The notes beneath the pieces were generated by a model, which saw only the letters and a program-made list of their open reading frames with translations, had not been told where the DNA came from and did no database searches. Below are positions 16,825 through 27,200 of a DNA stretch of 64,000 nt, piece by piece (positions within the stretch are counted from its first letter, which is position 1; every line of letters begins with the position of its first letter). Location: the NCBI RefSeq assembly GCF_027533645.1, contig NZ_JAQAGY010000026.1, positions 1-64,000 on the forward strand. The letters are read 5' to 3'. The DNA is from Paenibacillus caseinilyticus. Its GTDB lineage: Bacteria; Bacillota; Bacilli; Paenibacillales; NBRC-103111. The translations under genes and the position numbers were made by a program.

Positions 16825-17901
16825 ATGAACAAAAAAGTGGTTTCCATGATGCTTGCTGCTGCTCTGGCAACAACGGTCGTTGGTTGCGGTAATAAAACGG
16901 ATACGAATGCCGGCGGGACGAATAACAACGCGGGCGGTACGAAGACCGAAACCGGTACGACGGCAGGCAAGCAGCCGACCATCGGCGTAGCCATCTACAA
17001 GTTCGACGATACGTTCATGACGGGTGTTCGTAACGCAATCAGCGCTGCTGCGGAAGGCAAAGCCAAAGTCGATATCGTCGACAGCCAGAACTCCCAGCCG
17101 ACGCAGAACGATAAAGTCGACCTGTTCATCACGAAAAAAGTGAACGGCCTTCTCGTGAACCCGGTTGACCGTACAGCCGCAGGCGTTATCATTGACAAAG
17201 CCAAAACGGCTAACGTTCCAGTCGTGTTCCTGAACCGCGAACCGCTGGCTGACGATATGAAAAAATGGGATAAAGTATACTATGTAGGCGCGAAAGCCGA
17301 GCAGTCCGGTACGATGGCGGGCCAGCTGGTAGCCGACTACTTCAAGGCACATCCGGAAGCAGACAAGAACAAGGACGGCAAGCTTCAGTACGCCATGCTG
17401 AAGGGCGAGCCTGGACACCAAGATGCCGAGCTCCGCACGAAGTTCGCAGTCAAAGCGGTTGAAGACGCAGGGATCGGCGTAGAGAAGCTCGCAGAAGATA
17501 CAGCGATGTGGGACCGCGTTAAGGGCCAAGAGAAAATGGCAGCATTCCTGGCTTCCCAAGGCGACAAAATCGAAGCCGTATTCGCGAACAACGATGACAT
17601 GGCTCTCGGCGCAATCGAAGCACTCAAAGCCAAAGGCTACTTCCAAGGCGGCAAGTACATGCCGGTTGTCGGCGTAGATGCTACGGCTCCTGCTGTGAAA
17701 GCTCTGGAAGAAGGCACGATGCTCGGAACGGTACTGAACGATGCGAAGAACCAGGGCGCAGCTTCCTTCGCACTGGCGAACGTCCTCGCTTCCGGCCAGA
17801 CGCCTAGCAAAGAAAACACGGGCTTTGAAATCACCGACGGTAAATACATCTGGGTTCCTTACAAAAAGATCACGAAAGAAAACATGAACGACGCGAAGTA
17901 A
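16825..17901 (+). CDS. mglB: Galactose/methyl-galactoside-type ABC transporter substrate-binding lipoprotein
   Basis: 358 aa. ATG 16825 has CGGAGG at proper spacing, unlike an upstream in-frame ATG at 16783. The signal ends in lipobox VVGC and is followed by a Thr/Asn/Gly-rich linker. The mature domain is a type I periplasmic-binding protein resembling MglB: IGVAIYKFDDTFMTGVRNAI, NPVDRTAA, NREP, and VFANNDDMALGAIEALK. It binds a sugar (galactose, glucose or a methylgalactoside in known homologues) for the MglA/MglC transporter downstream. Base use is slightly more AT-rich than the neighbours, as is common for highly expressed binding proteins. Confidence 0.9.
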   Translation: MNKKVVSMMLAAALATTVVGCGNKTDTNAGGTNNNAGGTKTETGTTAGKQPTIGVAIYKFDDTFMTGVRNAISAAAEGKAKVDIVDSQNSQPTQNDKVDLFITKKVNGLLVNPVDRTAAGVIIDKAKTANVPVVFLNREPLADDMKKWDKVYYVGAKAEQSGTMAGQLVADYFKAHPEADKNKDGKLQYAMLKGEPGHQDAELRTKFAVKAVEDAGIGVEKLAEDTAMWDRVKGQEKMAAFLASQGDKIEAVFANNDDMALGAIEALKAKGYFQGGKYMPVVGVDATAPAVKALEEGTMLGTVLNDAKNQGAASFALANVLASGQTPSKENTGFEITDGKYIWVPYKKITKENMNDAK

Positions 17902-17913
17902 TTCACCCTAGCA

Positions 17914-17960
17914 TGACGGCAAGGGGGCCAGGCTCGCAGGAGCTTGCGCCCTTGTCTTTT
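17914..17960 (+). terminator. Intercistronic hairpin between mglB and mglA
   Basis: GGCAAGGG...GC pairs with GCGCCCTTGTC, followed by TTTT. Its position between binding-protein and ATPase genes suggests partial termination or mRNA stabilisation, giving more MglB than MglA/MglC. Confidence 0.5.
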
Positions 17961-18090
17961 CTAATGCTCTCGCAATCTTAACCTTACACATACAAACATA
18001 TACAACAGAATTCGGGTGCCTCTGATAGGAGATTCCAGTCCCCTGACGGAACTGGGAAGAGGCGTATCCATTACGCAGGGGGGCGTTACC

Positions 18091-19602
18091 ATGGCTGACA
18101 CACAATACTTGCTTGAAATGAAGGGCATCGTCAAAGAGTTTCCCGGCGTGAAAGCGCTGGATGGAGTAACCCTCAAAGTGCGTCCCGGTACGGTGCACGC
18201 GCTCATGGGAGAGAACGGCGCCGGCAAATCGACGCTGATGAAATCGCTATTCGGCATCTACAAGCCTGACGCGGGCGAGATTATTCTCGAAGGACAGAAA
18301 GTCGAGATCAACAGCTCGAAGGATGCGCTGAACTACGGCGTATCGATGATCCACCAAGAGCTGCATCCGGTACCGCACCGGAATGTCATGGAAAATATCT
18401 GGCTCGGGCGTTTCCCGCTGAAGGGATTCGGGCCGTTCAAAATAGTGGACCACAAAACGATGCTTCAGGATACGAAGCGGCTGTTCGCTGACCTAGAAAT
18501 GGATATTGATCCCAGAACGCTCGTAGGTACGCTGTCCGTATCGAAGATCCAATCCCTGGAGATCGCGAAGGCGGTTTCCTTCAACTCCAAGATTATCGTG
18601 ATGGACGAACCGACCTCCTCGCTCACGGGCAACGAAGTCGAAGCCTTGTTCAAGATTATCAACGAGCTCCGCTCGCGGGGCGTCAGCATGATCTATATCT
18701 CGCATAAAATGGAGGAAATCCTCCGGATCTCCGACGATGTGACGATCATGCGGGACGGCAAGCTGATCGGCACTTGGGCAGCATCCGAGCTGACAACGGA
18801 CCTGATCATCCAGCGGATGGTCGGCCGGGACCTCAGCCAGCGCTTCCCTGACCGTACGAACGTACCGGGCGATGTGCTGATGAAGGTCGAAGGACTGACC
18901 TCCCCGCTGCCGAAGTCGTTCAAGGATGTGAGCTTCGAGCTGCGCAAGGGCGAAGTGCTCGGCCTGGGCGGTCTCGTCGGCGCCCAGCGGACGGAGCTCA
19001 TCGAAGCGCTGTTCGGTCTGCGGGCGGTGGAATCGGGCGAAATCTCGATCCACGGTAAGAAGGTCAAGATCAAGTCGCCGATCGATGCCAAGAAGCACAA
19101 GATGGCGCTGCTGACCGAAGAACGCCGGGTAACGGGGATCTTCCCGGTCCTCTCGATCCACGAGAATGCGATGATCGCGAACATCGACCGGTACGAGACG
19201 CCGTTCAAGCTGCTCAACGAGCGGAAGGCCAAAGTGGAAGTGGCACGAAGCGTAGAGAAGCTGAGGGTGAAGACGCCGTCGGTCAAGGAGAAGATCAAGA
19301 ACTTGTCGGGGGGCAACCAGCAGAAGGTGCTTCTGGCCCGGTGGCTGCTCACCGAACCGGATATTCTGCTGCTTGATGAACCGACAAGGGGGATCGACGT
19401 CGGGGCGAAGTTCGAGATTTATTCCATCATCAACGACTTGGCGAGCCAAGGCAAAAGCATCATCATGATTTCCTCCGAAATGCCGGAGCTGCTCGGGATG
19501 TCCGACCGGATTATGGTCATGTCGGAAGGCCGGATGACAGGCATTGTCGAGGGTCAAGGTGCTACGGAAGAAGATATCATGCGGCTGGCCGCCAATCACT
19601 GA
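18091..19602 (+). CDS. mglA: Sugar ABC transporter ATP-binding protein, duplicated ABC domains
   Basis: 503 aa, the usual size for MglA/RbsA. The first ABC domain has Walker A GENGAGKST, the signature-region sequence LSVSKIQSLEIAKA and Walker B IIVMDEPTSSL. The second is degenerate at Walker A (GGLVGAQRTEL) but keeps the signature LSGGNQQKVLLARWL and Walker B ILLLDEPTRGID, as in the family. The start at ATG 18091 follows CAGGGGGG. It energises uptake of the sugar bound by MglB. The gene lies 28 bp before mglC. Confidence 0.94.
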   Translation: MADTQYLLEMKGIVKEFPGVKALDGVTLKVRPGTVHALMGENGAGKSTLMKSLFGIYKPDAGEIILEGQKVEINSSKDALNYGVSMIHQELHPVPHRNVMENIWLGRFPLKGFGPFKIVDHKTMLQDTKRLFADLEMDIDPRTLVGTLSVSKIQSLEIAKAVSFNSKIIVMDEPTSSLTGNEVEALFKIINELRSRGVSMIYISHKMEEILRISDDVTIMRDGKLIGTWAASELTTDLIIQRMVGRDLSQRFPDRTNVPGDVLMKVEGLTSPLPKSFKDVSFELRKGEVLGLGGLVGAQRTELIEALFGLRAVESGEISIHGKKVKIKSPIDAKKHKMALLTEERRVTGIFPVLSIHENAMIANIDRYETPFKLLNERKAKVEVARSVEKLRVKTPSVKEKIKNLSGGNQQKVLLARWLLTEPDILLLDEPTRGIDVGAKFEIYSIINDLASQGKSIIMISSEMPELLGMSDRIMVMSEGRMTGIVEGQGATEEDIMRLAANH

Positions 19603-19630
19603 GAGGTTCACCGGAGGAGGAGCTACTACT

Positions 19631-20641
19631 ATGAATACCAAAAAACTCGGCGGGTTTCTGACGCAAAACGCCATCTATATCGTGCTGATTCTGCTTGTTA
19701 TCGGGATCGCCATCAAAGATCCGACCTTCTTGTCGGTTAACATCCTGCGGGATATTCTGCTGCAGAACTCGACCCGGGCTATTATCGCCCTCGGAGCCGC
19801 CTTCATTCTGATTACAGGCGGTACGGACTTGTCATCCGGACGGATCGTCGGCTTAAGCGCCGTGTTGTCCGCTTCGATGCTGCAGGTCAGCGACTACCCG
19901 CGCCTGTTCTATCCGGAGCTTGGCGAGATTGCGCTGATCATTCCGATCCTGATCGGGATTCTGGCGGGTCTTGTGGTCGGTCTCATCAACGGCTGGGTCG
20001 TCGCCAAGCTGAGCGTGCCGCCGTTCATCGCTACGCTCGGCACGATGGTTATCGTGTACGGGGTGAACTCGCTCTACTTCGACATGAAGCCGAACGAGTC
20101 GCAGCCGATCGCCGGACTCCGTAAGGACTTCACGAACATCGGCACAGGCTTCGTCGGTCCGAACGGTCCTTACTCCATTCCTTACATCGTTATCATTGCT
20201 ATTGTCATCGCCCTGATCGTCTGGGTTGTCTTTAACAAAACCCGCCTCGGAAAGAACATGTACGCCATCGGCGGCAACATCCAGGCAGCCACGGTATCGG
20301 GAATCAACGTAGCCCGCAACCTCATCTACATCTATGGTGCGGCAGGAGCCCTGTACGGTCTGGGCGGCGTGCTCGAATCGGCAAGAACGGGCGGAGCGAC
20401 GAACAACTACGGGAACATGTACGAGCTTGATGCCATCGCGGCGTGCGTGGTCGGCGGCGTGTCGACGGCCGGCGGGATCGGTACCGTGCCGGGCGTTCTG
20501 GCCGGCGTACTGATCTTCGGTGTCATCAACTACGGCCTGACGTTCATCGGGATCAGCCCTTACTGGCAGCTGATCATCAAGGGTCTGATCATCGTCGCTG
20601 CGGTAGCATTTGACATCCGCAAGTACTTGGCGAAGAAGTAA
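19631..20641 (+). CDS. mglC: Sugar ABC transporter permease
   Basis: 336 aa. ATG 19631 is preceded by GGAGGAGGAG. The protein has 8-10 hydrophobic helices and MglC/RbsC features: LGAAFILITGGTDLSSGRIVGLSAV, the NGWVVAKLSVPPFIATLGTM region, and GGVSTAGGIGTVPGVLAGVLIF near the C-terminus. It forms the membrane channel for the MglB/MglA system. A terminator follows, then a chemoreceptor gene. Confidence 0.94.
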   Translation: MNTKKLGGFLTQNAIYIVLILLVIGIAIKDPTFLSVNILRDILLQNSTRAIIALGAAFILITGGTDLSSGRIVGLSAVLSASMLQVSDYPRLFYPELGEIALIIPILIGILAGLVVGLINGWVVAKLSVPPFIATLGTMVIVYGVNSLYFDMKPNESQPIAGLRKDFTNIGTGFVGPNGPYSIPYIVIIAIVIALIVWVVFNKTRLGKNMYAIGGNIQAATVSGINVARNLIYIYGAAGALYGLGGVLESARTGGATNNYGNMYELDAIAACVVGGVSTAGGIGTVPGVLAGVLIFGVINYGLTFIGISPYWQLIIKGLIIVAAVAFDIRKYLAKK

Positions 20642-20662
20642 GAAGTATTATATAATAATGTC

Positions 20663-20696
20663 GAAAGCTGTCGGGCTCTCCGGCAGCTTTCTCTAA
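20663..20696 (+). terminator. Terminator after mglC
   Basis: A 12-bp stem with one G-U pair (GAAAGCTGTCGG with CCGGCAGCTTTC) around GCTCT; little U tract follows. Partial read-through into the chemoreceptor gene is possible. Confidence 0.65.
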
Positions 20697-20743
20697 TACA
20701 GCGAATGTAGGCGTTTTCATAAATGTGGAGGAGAGGGTCCCTC

Positions 20744-22435
20744 TTGAAGATTAGTTTGAGACGGAAGATTGTAGGGTCATTCGTTGCCGTAGCGCTGTTG
20801 ACGGGCGTAGCGAGCGGAATATCATATTCGTTCCTGAATAAGATCGACAATTCTTATTCATCCCTGCTCGATGATAATTCGGCCATGCTGGAGAAGGTCG
20901 GGCACGTGCTCGCGCTTACCCACCAGCAGAACAGCATCCTGTTCGGGTATCTGGTCGAACCCGCTCCAGAGAAGGTGACATCGCTCAAGTCGCTTAACGA
21001 GCAGCTGGCCGGCGAGATTAAGGGTTTGGAAGGACAGGTATCCACCGAGGAAGCGCTCAGTGAACTGCAGAAGATGGGGGAATCGAACCAGACGTTCGCG
21101 CGATTGACCCAGAAGGTGACGGAGTATGCGGACCGCGGCGAGCTTGGACTGGCCAAGAGCGAAGCCCTGATGTGGGCGGTGCCGACGACACAGACGCTCG
21201 AGCAGGCAGCCGGCCGCATTCAGGCACAGCAGCAGGAGATGATGGCCCAGCGCAAAGCGGATAACTCGGCCGTCGTCGCAGCTACCGAAACCTCGCTGCT
21301 GATCGTCAGTTTGTTCGTCCTGTTGTTCGCTATAACGATCGGCATGCTCCTCTCCCGGAGCATCGTTCGTCCCATGCGGCAGATGGTACAGGCTGCCGGC
21401 CGGATCGCCGACTGCGATCTGACCGAAGGCGATCTGCGGATCGCGAGCCGGGACGAGATTGGCGAGCTCGCCGGGGCGTTCAACCGGATGAAGGGATCCC
21501 TGCACGAGATGGTCTCCCGTGTCGGTCAGTCCGCACAGGAGGTGGCCGCAGCGGCCGAAGAGCTCAACGGGAGCTCCGGCCAGGTAGGCGAGGCGCTGCA
21601 GCAGATCACCGAGATTGTCCAAGACATCTCGGCCGGCGCCCAGCAGCAGGTCGGCAGCGTACAAGCCGGCGTGGGCATCATCGAGGGCGTCTCCCAGCAG
21701 CTTGGCGGCATCGCGGGGATCACGGAGGCGGCGGATGCGACTTCCTCTGAAGCCCGTCAGACCGCCGCAGCCGGTGACCATGCGATCCGTTCGGCCATGG
21801 GCCAGATGCAGTCCATTCTTTCTAAGATGCAGGAGCTGACGACAGCGGTGGAGCGGCTTGGAGGCCGGTCCTCGCAGATTATGGCGGCGAACGATCTTAT
21901 TGCCGGTATCGCTCAGCAGACGAACATGCTGGCGCTCAATGCCTCCATCGAGGCGGCGCGCGCTGGGGCGGCCGGCCGCGGCTTCGCCGTGGTGGCCGAC
22001 GAGGTGCGCAAGCTCTCCATGCAGACAACGGAAGCGGCGGGGGAGATTGCGCAGCTGATCGAGGGCATCCGCTCCGAAACGGCCGCCGTCGTCGAAGGAG
22101 CGGATGCCGGGACGCAGGAAGTGTCCCGCGGCATCCGTGTCGTCGAAGAAGCGGGTACGGCCTTCCGCCGGATTCACGAGGCTGTAGACGATATGGCCCG
22201 CCAGATGCTGCGGGTGTCCGATGAGACGAAGGCGATCGCGGCGGAATCCCGCAGTGCGGTCACAACGATCCATACGGTACAGGAAGTGGCGGCAGCGGCA
22301 GCCGAGAGCACCCATTCCGTATCCAGTCACGTGGAAGGGCAGTTCGCTTCCATGGAGGAGATCGTATCCTCCTCGACGATGCTCAGCCGGATGGCGGAGG
22401 ATCTCTCCGACCTCATCCGCAAATTCCGCGTGTAG
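20744..22435 (+). CDS. Methyl-accepting chemotaxis protein
   Basis: 563 aa from TTG 20744, which has GGAGGAG at good spacing. An in-frame ATG at 20723 lies before the ribosome binding site. Order: transmembrane helix (about 7-30), a small four-helix ligand domain of about 150 residues, second transmembrane helix (about 185-205), HAMP domain ([17 protein letters not shown]), and a cytoplasmic signalling domain with the conserved hairpin [27 protein letters not shown] that contacts CheA/CheW. It lies directly after mglBAC. In enteric bacteria MglB-type binding proteins also serve chemoreceptors, so a role in taxis toward the sugar transported here is plausible but unproven. Confidence 0.93.
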   Translation: MKISLRRKIVGSFVAVALLTGVASGISYSFLNKIDNSYSSLLDDNSAMLEKVGHVLALTHQQNSILFGYLVEPAPEKVTSLKSLNEQLAGEIKGLEGQVSTEEALSELQKMGESNQTFARLTQKVTEYADRGELGLAKSEALMWAVPTTQTLEQAAGRIQAQQQEMMAQRKADNSAVVAATETSLLIVSLFVLLFAITIGMLLSRSIVRPMRQMVQAAGRIADCDLTEGDLRIASRDEIGELAGAFNRMKGSLHEMVSRVGQSAQEVAAAAEELNGSSGQVGEALQQITEIVQDISAGAQQQVGSVQAGVGIIEGVSQQLGGIAGITEAADATSSEARQTAAAGDHAIRSAMGQMQSILSKMQELTTAVERLGGRSSQIMAANDLIAGIAQQTNMLALNASIEAARAGAAGRGFAVVADEVRKLSMQTTEAAGEIAQLIEGIRSETAAVVEGADAGTQEVSRGIRVVEEAGTAFRRIHEAVDDMARQMLRVSDETKAIAAESRSAVTTIHTVQEVAAAAAESTHSVSSHVEGQFASMEEIVSSSTMLSRMAEDLSDLIRKFRV

Positions 22436-22489
22436 CGGTATAAGCATAGGTACAAGCTGCTCTACCAGGCAAGGATATCTCCTGAAGAC

Positions 22490-22534
22490 AGACGCCTCCC
22501 CTCTTGGCCTCCGGCCGGGAAGAGGCGTCTTTTG
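22490..22534 (+). terminator. Terminator after the chemoreceptor gene
   Basis: AGACGCCTC (22490-22498) pairs with GAGGCGTCT (22522-22530) and is followed by TTTT; the interior can pair further. Confidence 0.75.
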
Positions 22535-22590
22535 AACTATAAGAATTTATATCTCACCAGGGCTCGATCCTGTCATCTTATCGTTTTTAT

Positions 22591-22628
22591 AAACGCGCAT
22601 CGTCCTTAAAGGACGATGCGCGTTTATC
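22591..22628. terminator. Perfect 15-bp hairpin, terminator-like
   Basis: AAACGCGCATCGTCC pairs perfectly with GGACGATGCGCGTTT around TTAAA, then TTATCTG. Being symmetric it could act in either direction. No gene lies between it and 22895, and I see nothing further to annotate in 22629-22894. Confidence 0.6.
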
Positions 22629-22894
22629 TGATGTTCCCTTCGCGGCGGCGCCTCTAGTGTCCCGGGTGCGCACGAAGAGGCGTCACGGGTACGGCACGCT
22701 CCCTCACATCCCAGGGTCCGGAGGTCCTATGCGGGCCTGTCAGCGGCGCGAATGGCTGTTCCGTATCCCCAGCATCATGACGTTCGCACGTTGTTCGTGT
22801 ACAATGGAAATATAAACCACCGGCAGCGGCTCTGTCCGTTCCTATTCCTACCCGCACCCGAGAACTCCGCCGGTACAATTCAAAGGGGAACCGA

Positions 22895-24025
22895 ATGTTG
22901 ATCAGGACATTGCTAATAGCGCACGGGCAGCCATTCTTTCGTACGTGGCTGCGAACATTGGTCGAGAGCAGTGGAACAGGCTGGAAGGTTGCAGCAGAGG
23001 CGGGGGACGGTGCAGAGGCTTGGGAACAGATTAGGATTACGCGCCCCCACTTGATCTTGTCGGATCTTAGCACACCGGGACTCGAAGGGGCCGACCTGGC
23101 CCGGCGGCTGCAAGAACTGCAGCCCTCCCCGCTGTTGATCATCTTGGCGGAGGAGGGGGACCTGGCCCAGGCGGAGAGCGCCTGGGCGCATGGTCTCTAT
23201 GACATGATTGTGAAGCCCTGCAGCCAGGAGCGGCTCTCCAGCCTCCTCCGCAGGGCCTACGTCCATAGTCTGATCAGAGAGCGGAGGCTGGCTGTGCAAG
23301 ACTCCACCGAACCCGAAGGCGCAGATCCGTCGGGGCTGTCCGAACGCAAGACGCGGTGGAAGGAGTATCTGCAGAGCGGCAAGTTCGGCTTATGGAAGCG
23401 GGAGACGCTTCTGTTGTCCGAACAACTCGCCTTCCTGCTTCCGGCTGAGGCCAAGCTGGAGGCCCTCCGGCTGGTTGGAGCGGCCCATGCGGCGCTGCGT
23501 CGACAGCTCGGGCACGGCGGCGCGCCGGAGTTCGATTACGAAGCGGGGCTCGAGCAGCTGATGGCGCTTGGCACCTCGCAGGAGGCGGCGGCCTGGGCCG
23601 GGTCCGCCTTGGCCCGGTTAGCGAAGGGACTCGGCACCCGGCCCTCCCACGCGGACCGGGGCATTATCCGGCAGTCGCTGTCTTATCTGCAGGAGCATTA
23701 CATGGAGCCGTGCAGCGCAAGCTTTATGGCGGAGCGGTTTCACATGAGCCAAGCCTACTTCAGCAAGCTGTTCAAACGGGAGACCGGGGAGACGTTCTCC
23801 GGTTGTCTGACCCGCCTTCGCATGGAGCAGGCGGAACGCCTGCTGACCGGGACCGATCTGCTCATCGCGGAAGTGGCGGCGGGCGTAGGGTATGACGATC
23901 CGAATTATTTTGCAAGCGTCTTCCGCGACAGGCACGGCGTGCCGCCCAGCGAATTCCGCAAGAACCACAGAGGAGCGCTTCCGGAAGGCAGCACCTCTCC
24001 GAAGGAGTATCACCCCATCCCCTAG
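22895..24025 (+). CDS. Atypical response regulator with AraC-type DNA-binding domain
   Basis: 376 aa. The N-terminal receiver-like domain keeps D57 (LILSDLSTPGLEG) and K107 (IVKP), but the Asp/Glu pair that normally binds Mg near residues 8-10 is replaced by Ala9-His10, and the Ser/Thr switch position is Ala. Normal phosphorylation is therefore doubtful. The C-terminal AraC/XylS domain is intact (FHMSQAYFSKLFKRETGETF; VGYDDPNYFASVFRDRHGVPPSEFR). No kinase gene is adjacent. It lies directly upstream of the two giant hydrolase genes and is probably their activator; this is inference from position. A terminator overlaps its stop codon. Confidence 0.88.
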   Translation: MLIRTLLIAHGQPFFRTWLRTLVESSGTGWKVAAEAGDGAEAWEQIRITRPHLILSDLSTPGLEGADLARRLQELQPSPLLIILAEEGDLAQAESAWAHGLYDMIVKPCSQERLSSLLRRAYVHSLIRERRLAVQDSTEPEGADPSGLSERKTRWKEYLQSGKFGLWKRETLLLSEQLAFLLPAEAKLEALRLVGAAHAALRRQLGHGGAPEFDYEAGLEQLMALGTSQEAAAWAGSALARLAKGLGTRPSHADRGIIRQSLSYLQEHYMEPCSASFMAERFHMSQAYFSKLFKRETGETFSGCLTRLRMEQAERLLTGTDLLIAEVAAGVGYDDPNYFASVFRDRHGVPPSEFRKNHRGALPEGSTSPKEYHPIP

Positions 24026-24045
24026 CCGAATGGCAGGGGATTTTT
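24017..24045 (+). terminator. Terminator overlapping the stop codon of the AraC regulator
   Basis: ATCCCCT (24017-24023) pairs with AGGGGAT (24035-24041), with an inner GCC/GGC pair, and is followed by TTTT. The stop codon lies inside the stem. Confidence 0.8.
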
Positions 24046-24200
24046 ACCGTGCCGTTTCGAGCGAGGCCGACATATAATTCCTGATATTCGACAAAAAAAT
24101 CAAGGTCGGATGTCCTAAACAAATGTAAAATTAATTTTAGGATTGGAGAATTCCCCATAAAAATAGAGAAAAAACCCAAAAACCAAAGGAGAGAGATACT

Positions 24201-24260
24201 GTGAAGTGCTTAGAAAGGCGAATGCCCCCGAGGAATGAAAGCCGGATGTGGCTTACATGA
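24201..24260 (+). CDS. Possible 19-codon leader peptide coupled to the first hydrolase gene
   Basis: GTG 24201 has AAAGGAGAG at ideal spacing, better than any site in front of the hydrolase itself. It runs 19 codons and its TGA overlaps the hydrolase ATG at 24257 (ATGA). This is the geometry of translational coupling, so the short frame may load ribosomes for the large gene. The peptide is basic and resembles nothing I know. Confidence 0.4.
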   Translation: MKCLERRMPPRNESRMWLT

Positions 24261-27200
24261 AGAATCGAATGGCGAAGATGGGACTGATGCTGGGTTCCGT
24301 CCTGCTGGGATGTCCAGCGCTGCTCCCTGCTCCGGCAGCGGCTGCCAAGCCGGCGGCACTGATCGACGATCTGCACAACTGGAGCATGACGGCGGAGCGG
24401 TCCTCCACGTTAACTTTGTTATCCAACATGACCAATGCCGACGATCCGACCCGTGTGCAGCGAAGCGGAGCCTACAACGAATATATCGTGTACAAGGCGC
24501 CGGGCGGCTTCTCGACTTTTACCGTATACGCTTATGCAAGCGAATTGTACAAACCCTACGATCATCTGCAGTTCTTCACCTCGGCCGACGGGGTGTCCTA
24601 TCAGGCGGTTATACCGCAGATTTATGAGGACGGGGGCAACCTCAGTCTGCTTGTCTATGAGGCGGGCGGCTTGCCCGAGGGTTCGCGTTTTCTCAAGATT
24701 CGTTATAAAGGAGGCATTATCCTCAAGTCGCCTTCCATCGGCAAAGTCGTCTTAGGCAGCCCCGCCTCCGTCCAGTCCTCCCTGCCTTCGGGGATTGTTC
24801 CGCTGGGCAGCCAAGTGACGCTGTCGACGGCTACGGAGGACGCCCGAATCTACTACACGACAGACGGCAGCGATCCGAAGACATCGGCGGCCCGCAAGCT
24901 CTATACCGCTCCGATCGATCTGCCGGCCTCGGAGGTGCTGGATTTGGCCGCATTCGCTGAAATTACGGATGGTGCTAACCGTCAGGTGGGCGGCCGGATC
25001 TCGAGATTCAACTATGCCGCGATGGGGCCGGAGGACCTGCATGTACCCGCATCTGCGGATACATTCGTGGATGAGGCGCAGCCGGACAAGTCCTTCGGTT
25101 CGGCACAGACGCTGTATATGCGCCGAAGCCGCGGCAAGGAAGCGTATTTCCGCTTCGATCTCCGTAAGTTCAATGAAGAGGCCGATACGGTGAAGCTGCT
25201 GTTCTACGGGAATGCCTCGGACAGCACACGGGAGCCTGCCAAACTTCAGCTGTATCCTGCGGCGGACAGCTGGTCGGAGGCGGAGGCGACCTACCGGAAG
25301 AAGCCTGCTCTTCTTGCCGATGTTCCGCTCGCCGAGAAGGTGCTCTCATACGGGCTGCCGGGCTGGATGCAGTTCGACATCACGGCGTACGCGCGGGAAC
25401 AGAAGCGGCTGGGGCGTACGAGCATTTCGCTCGCCCTGCGCAACGATACCCAGGGGACGACGCAGCTCTCGTCGAGAGAAGCGGGCGAGAAGGGGCCGTT
25501 CCTGAAGATCATGAGCGGCGGGGGACTGTCTCCCTCGGGCATGGTGGACCCGCTGGATTCGTTCAAGCTGCTGTACAAGCGGTCCAATATCCTCATATCG
25601 AGTAATGACACCGCTTATTTCGGCGGGGACGTAAGCCGGTTCACCCGGCTGAGCACGAGTCCTGGATTCATCGTATACGAGCTGGGCCCCGGCGTCCGTT
25701 CGTTCATGGCCTCGAGTTACTTTTATACCGGCATACCGATGGTTCATCACCGCATGTATATTTCCACAGATGGCCGGGACTACCGGGAATTGCCTGTTAC
25801 CATATATCCTTCGGGCGCTCCGTCAGGAAACTGGCAGCAGTATATTTATGAATCCTCCTCTGTGCCTGAGGGCAGCCGATATCTGAAGATTGAGATACTT
25901 GGGGAGAGCAAGTCCTGGACGCCCCAGCTGTCCAAGGTAAGCCTCAATCAGCACACCTCCTCCGTACAGATGGTTACGGCAAGCGTGGACGGGGCGGTGA
26001 AGGTGGAGATGACAACCCCCTCGGCTCCGGCCCGGATTTACTTCCGGGAGGGAGGGGCGGGATCGTTCAAGACGTATCCGGGTCCCTTGGTGCTCTCGGG
26101 GTACCATACGCTGGAAGCGTATGCTGTGAAGAACGGCCTGGAGGCGAGCCCCGTCCGGAATTTCAAAGTGAACGCCACGGGCCAATCCCAAGTAGACCGC
26201 TTCGGGCAGATGATGACGGTCCCCTTCGCGGGGAAAGTATCGTCAGACGAGGAGCTTGCCGCGGATGCCGCAGAGGACGAGGCTTATTACGGCGCCCTGC
26301 AGGCTCCGGCCAACCGCGACAAGTACGGCGGGCTCAAAGGCAGCTCCTGGGTGTATGGCATCCCCAAGACCGGGTTCTTCGATATCCGCAGGGCGGGGGG
26401 CCGCAAAATCATGACGACGCCGGAAGGCAACGTCTATTTTTCCCTCGGGATGAACGGAATTACGCCGAACGAAACGTATACGAAGGTGACCGGGCGGGAG
26501 CAGAGCTATGAATGGATCCCGAATTACACGGGCGAATACCGGGCCGCTTTTCTTGGATCGCAGGATCACTTCTCCTACTATCTGGCCAATAAGTACCGCA
26601 AGACGGGCCGGATTCCTTCGTCGGTCAGCTTCTATACGGAAGCGGTGGACCGGTTGAAGAAGTGGGGCTTCAACGGCGCCGGAGCCTGGACGCCGCTTCA
26701 GGTAGTCCGCGGCCAAGCTTTTCCATACACCGCCATGCTGCCGATGTCCGGACTACCCGCCGGGAAGCTGGAGGGGCTCGCGCTCTTCGATATTTTTGCC
26801 GCCGGCGCGGAAGAACAGATGGAGAAGGCGTTCGCTGCTTCCCTGCCCGCTCTGAAGGACGACCCCATGCTCATCGGGTATTTCATCGACAACGAGTACG
26901 ATTACCACAAATTCTATACATCCGTTCCGAAACTCAAGGGCGGTACGGCCATGAAGCGGAAGCTGGTGGATATGCTGCGGGACCAATATGGGACGGTCGA
27001 CGCCTTCAACCAAGTCTGGCAGACGAACTACGGTGCGTTCGAGGACTTGTACGATGCGGAGCTCAACGTCAGGCCGGGGCAGCCTTACAAAGACATGGAT
27101 GCCTTCTTCCGTCTATACCTTGACACGTTCTACGGCACGGTATCCCGCCTATTCCGCCAATATGACGGAAACCATCTGCTGCTGGGCGACCGGTGGATTA

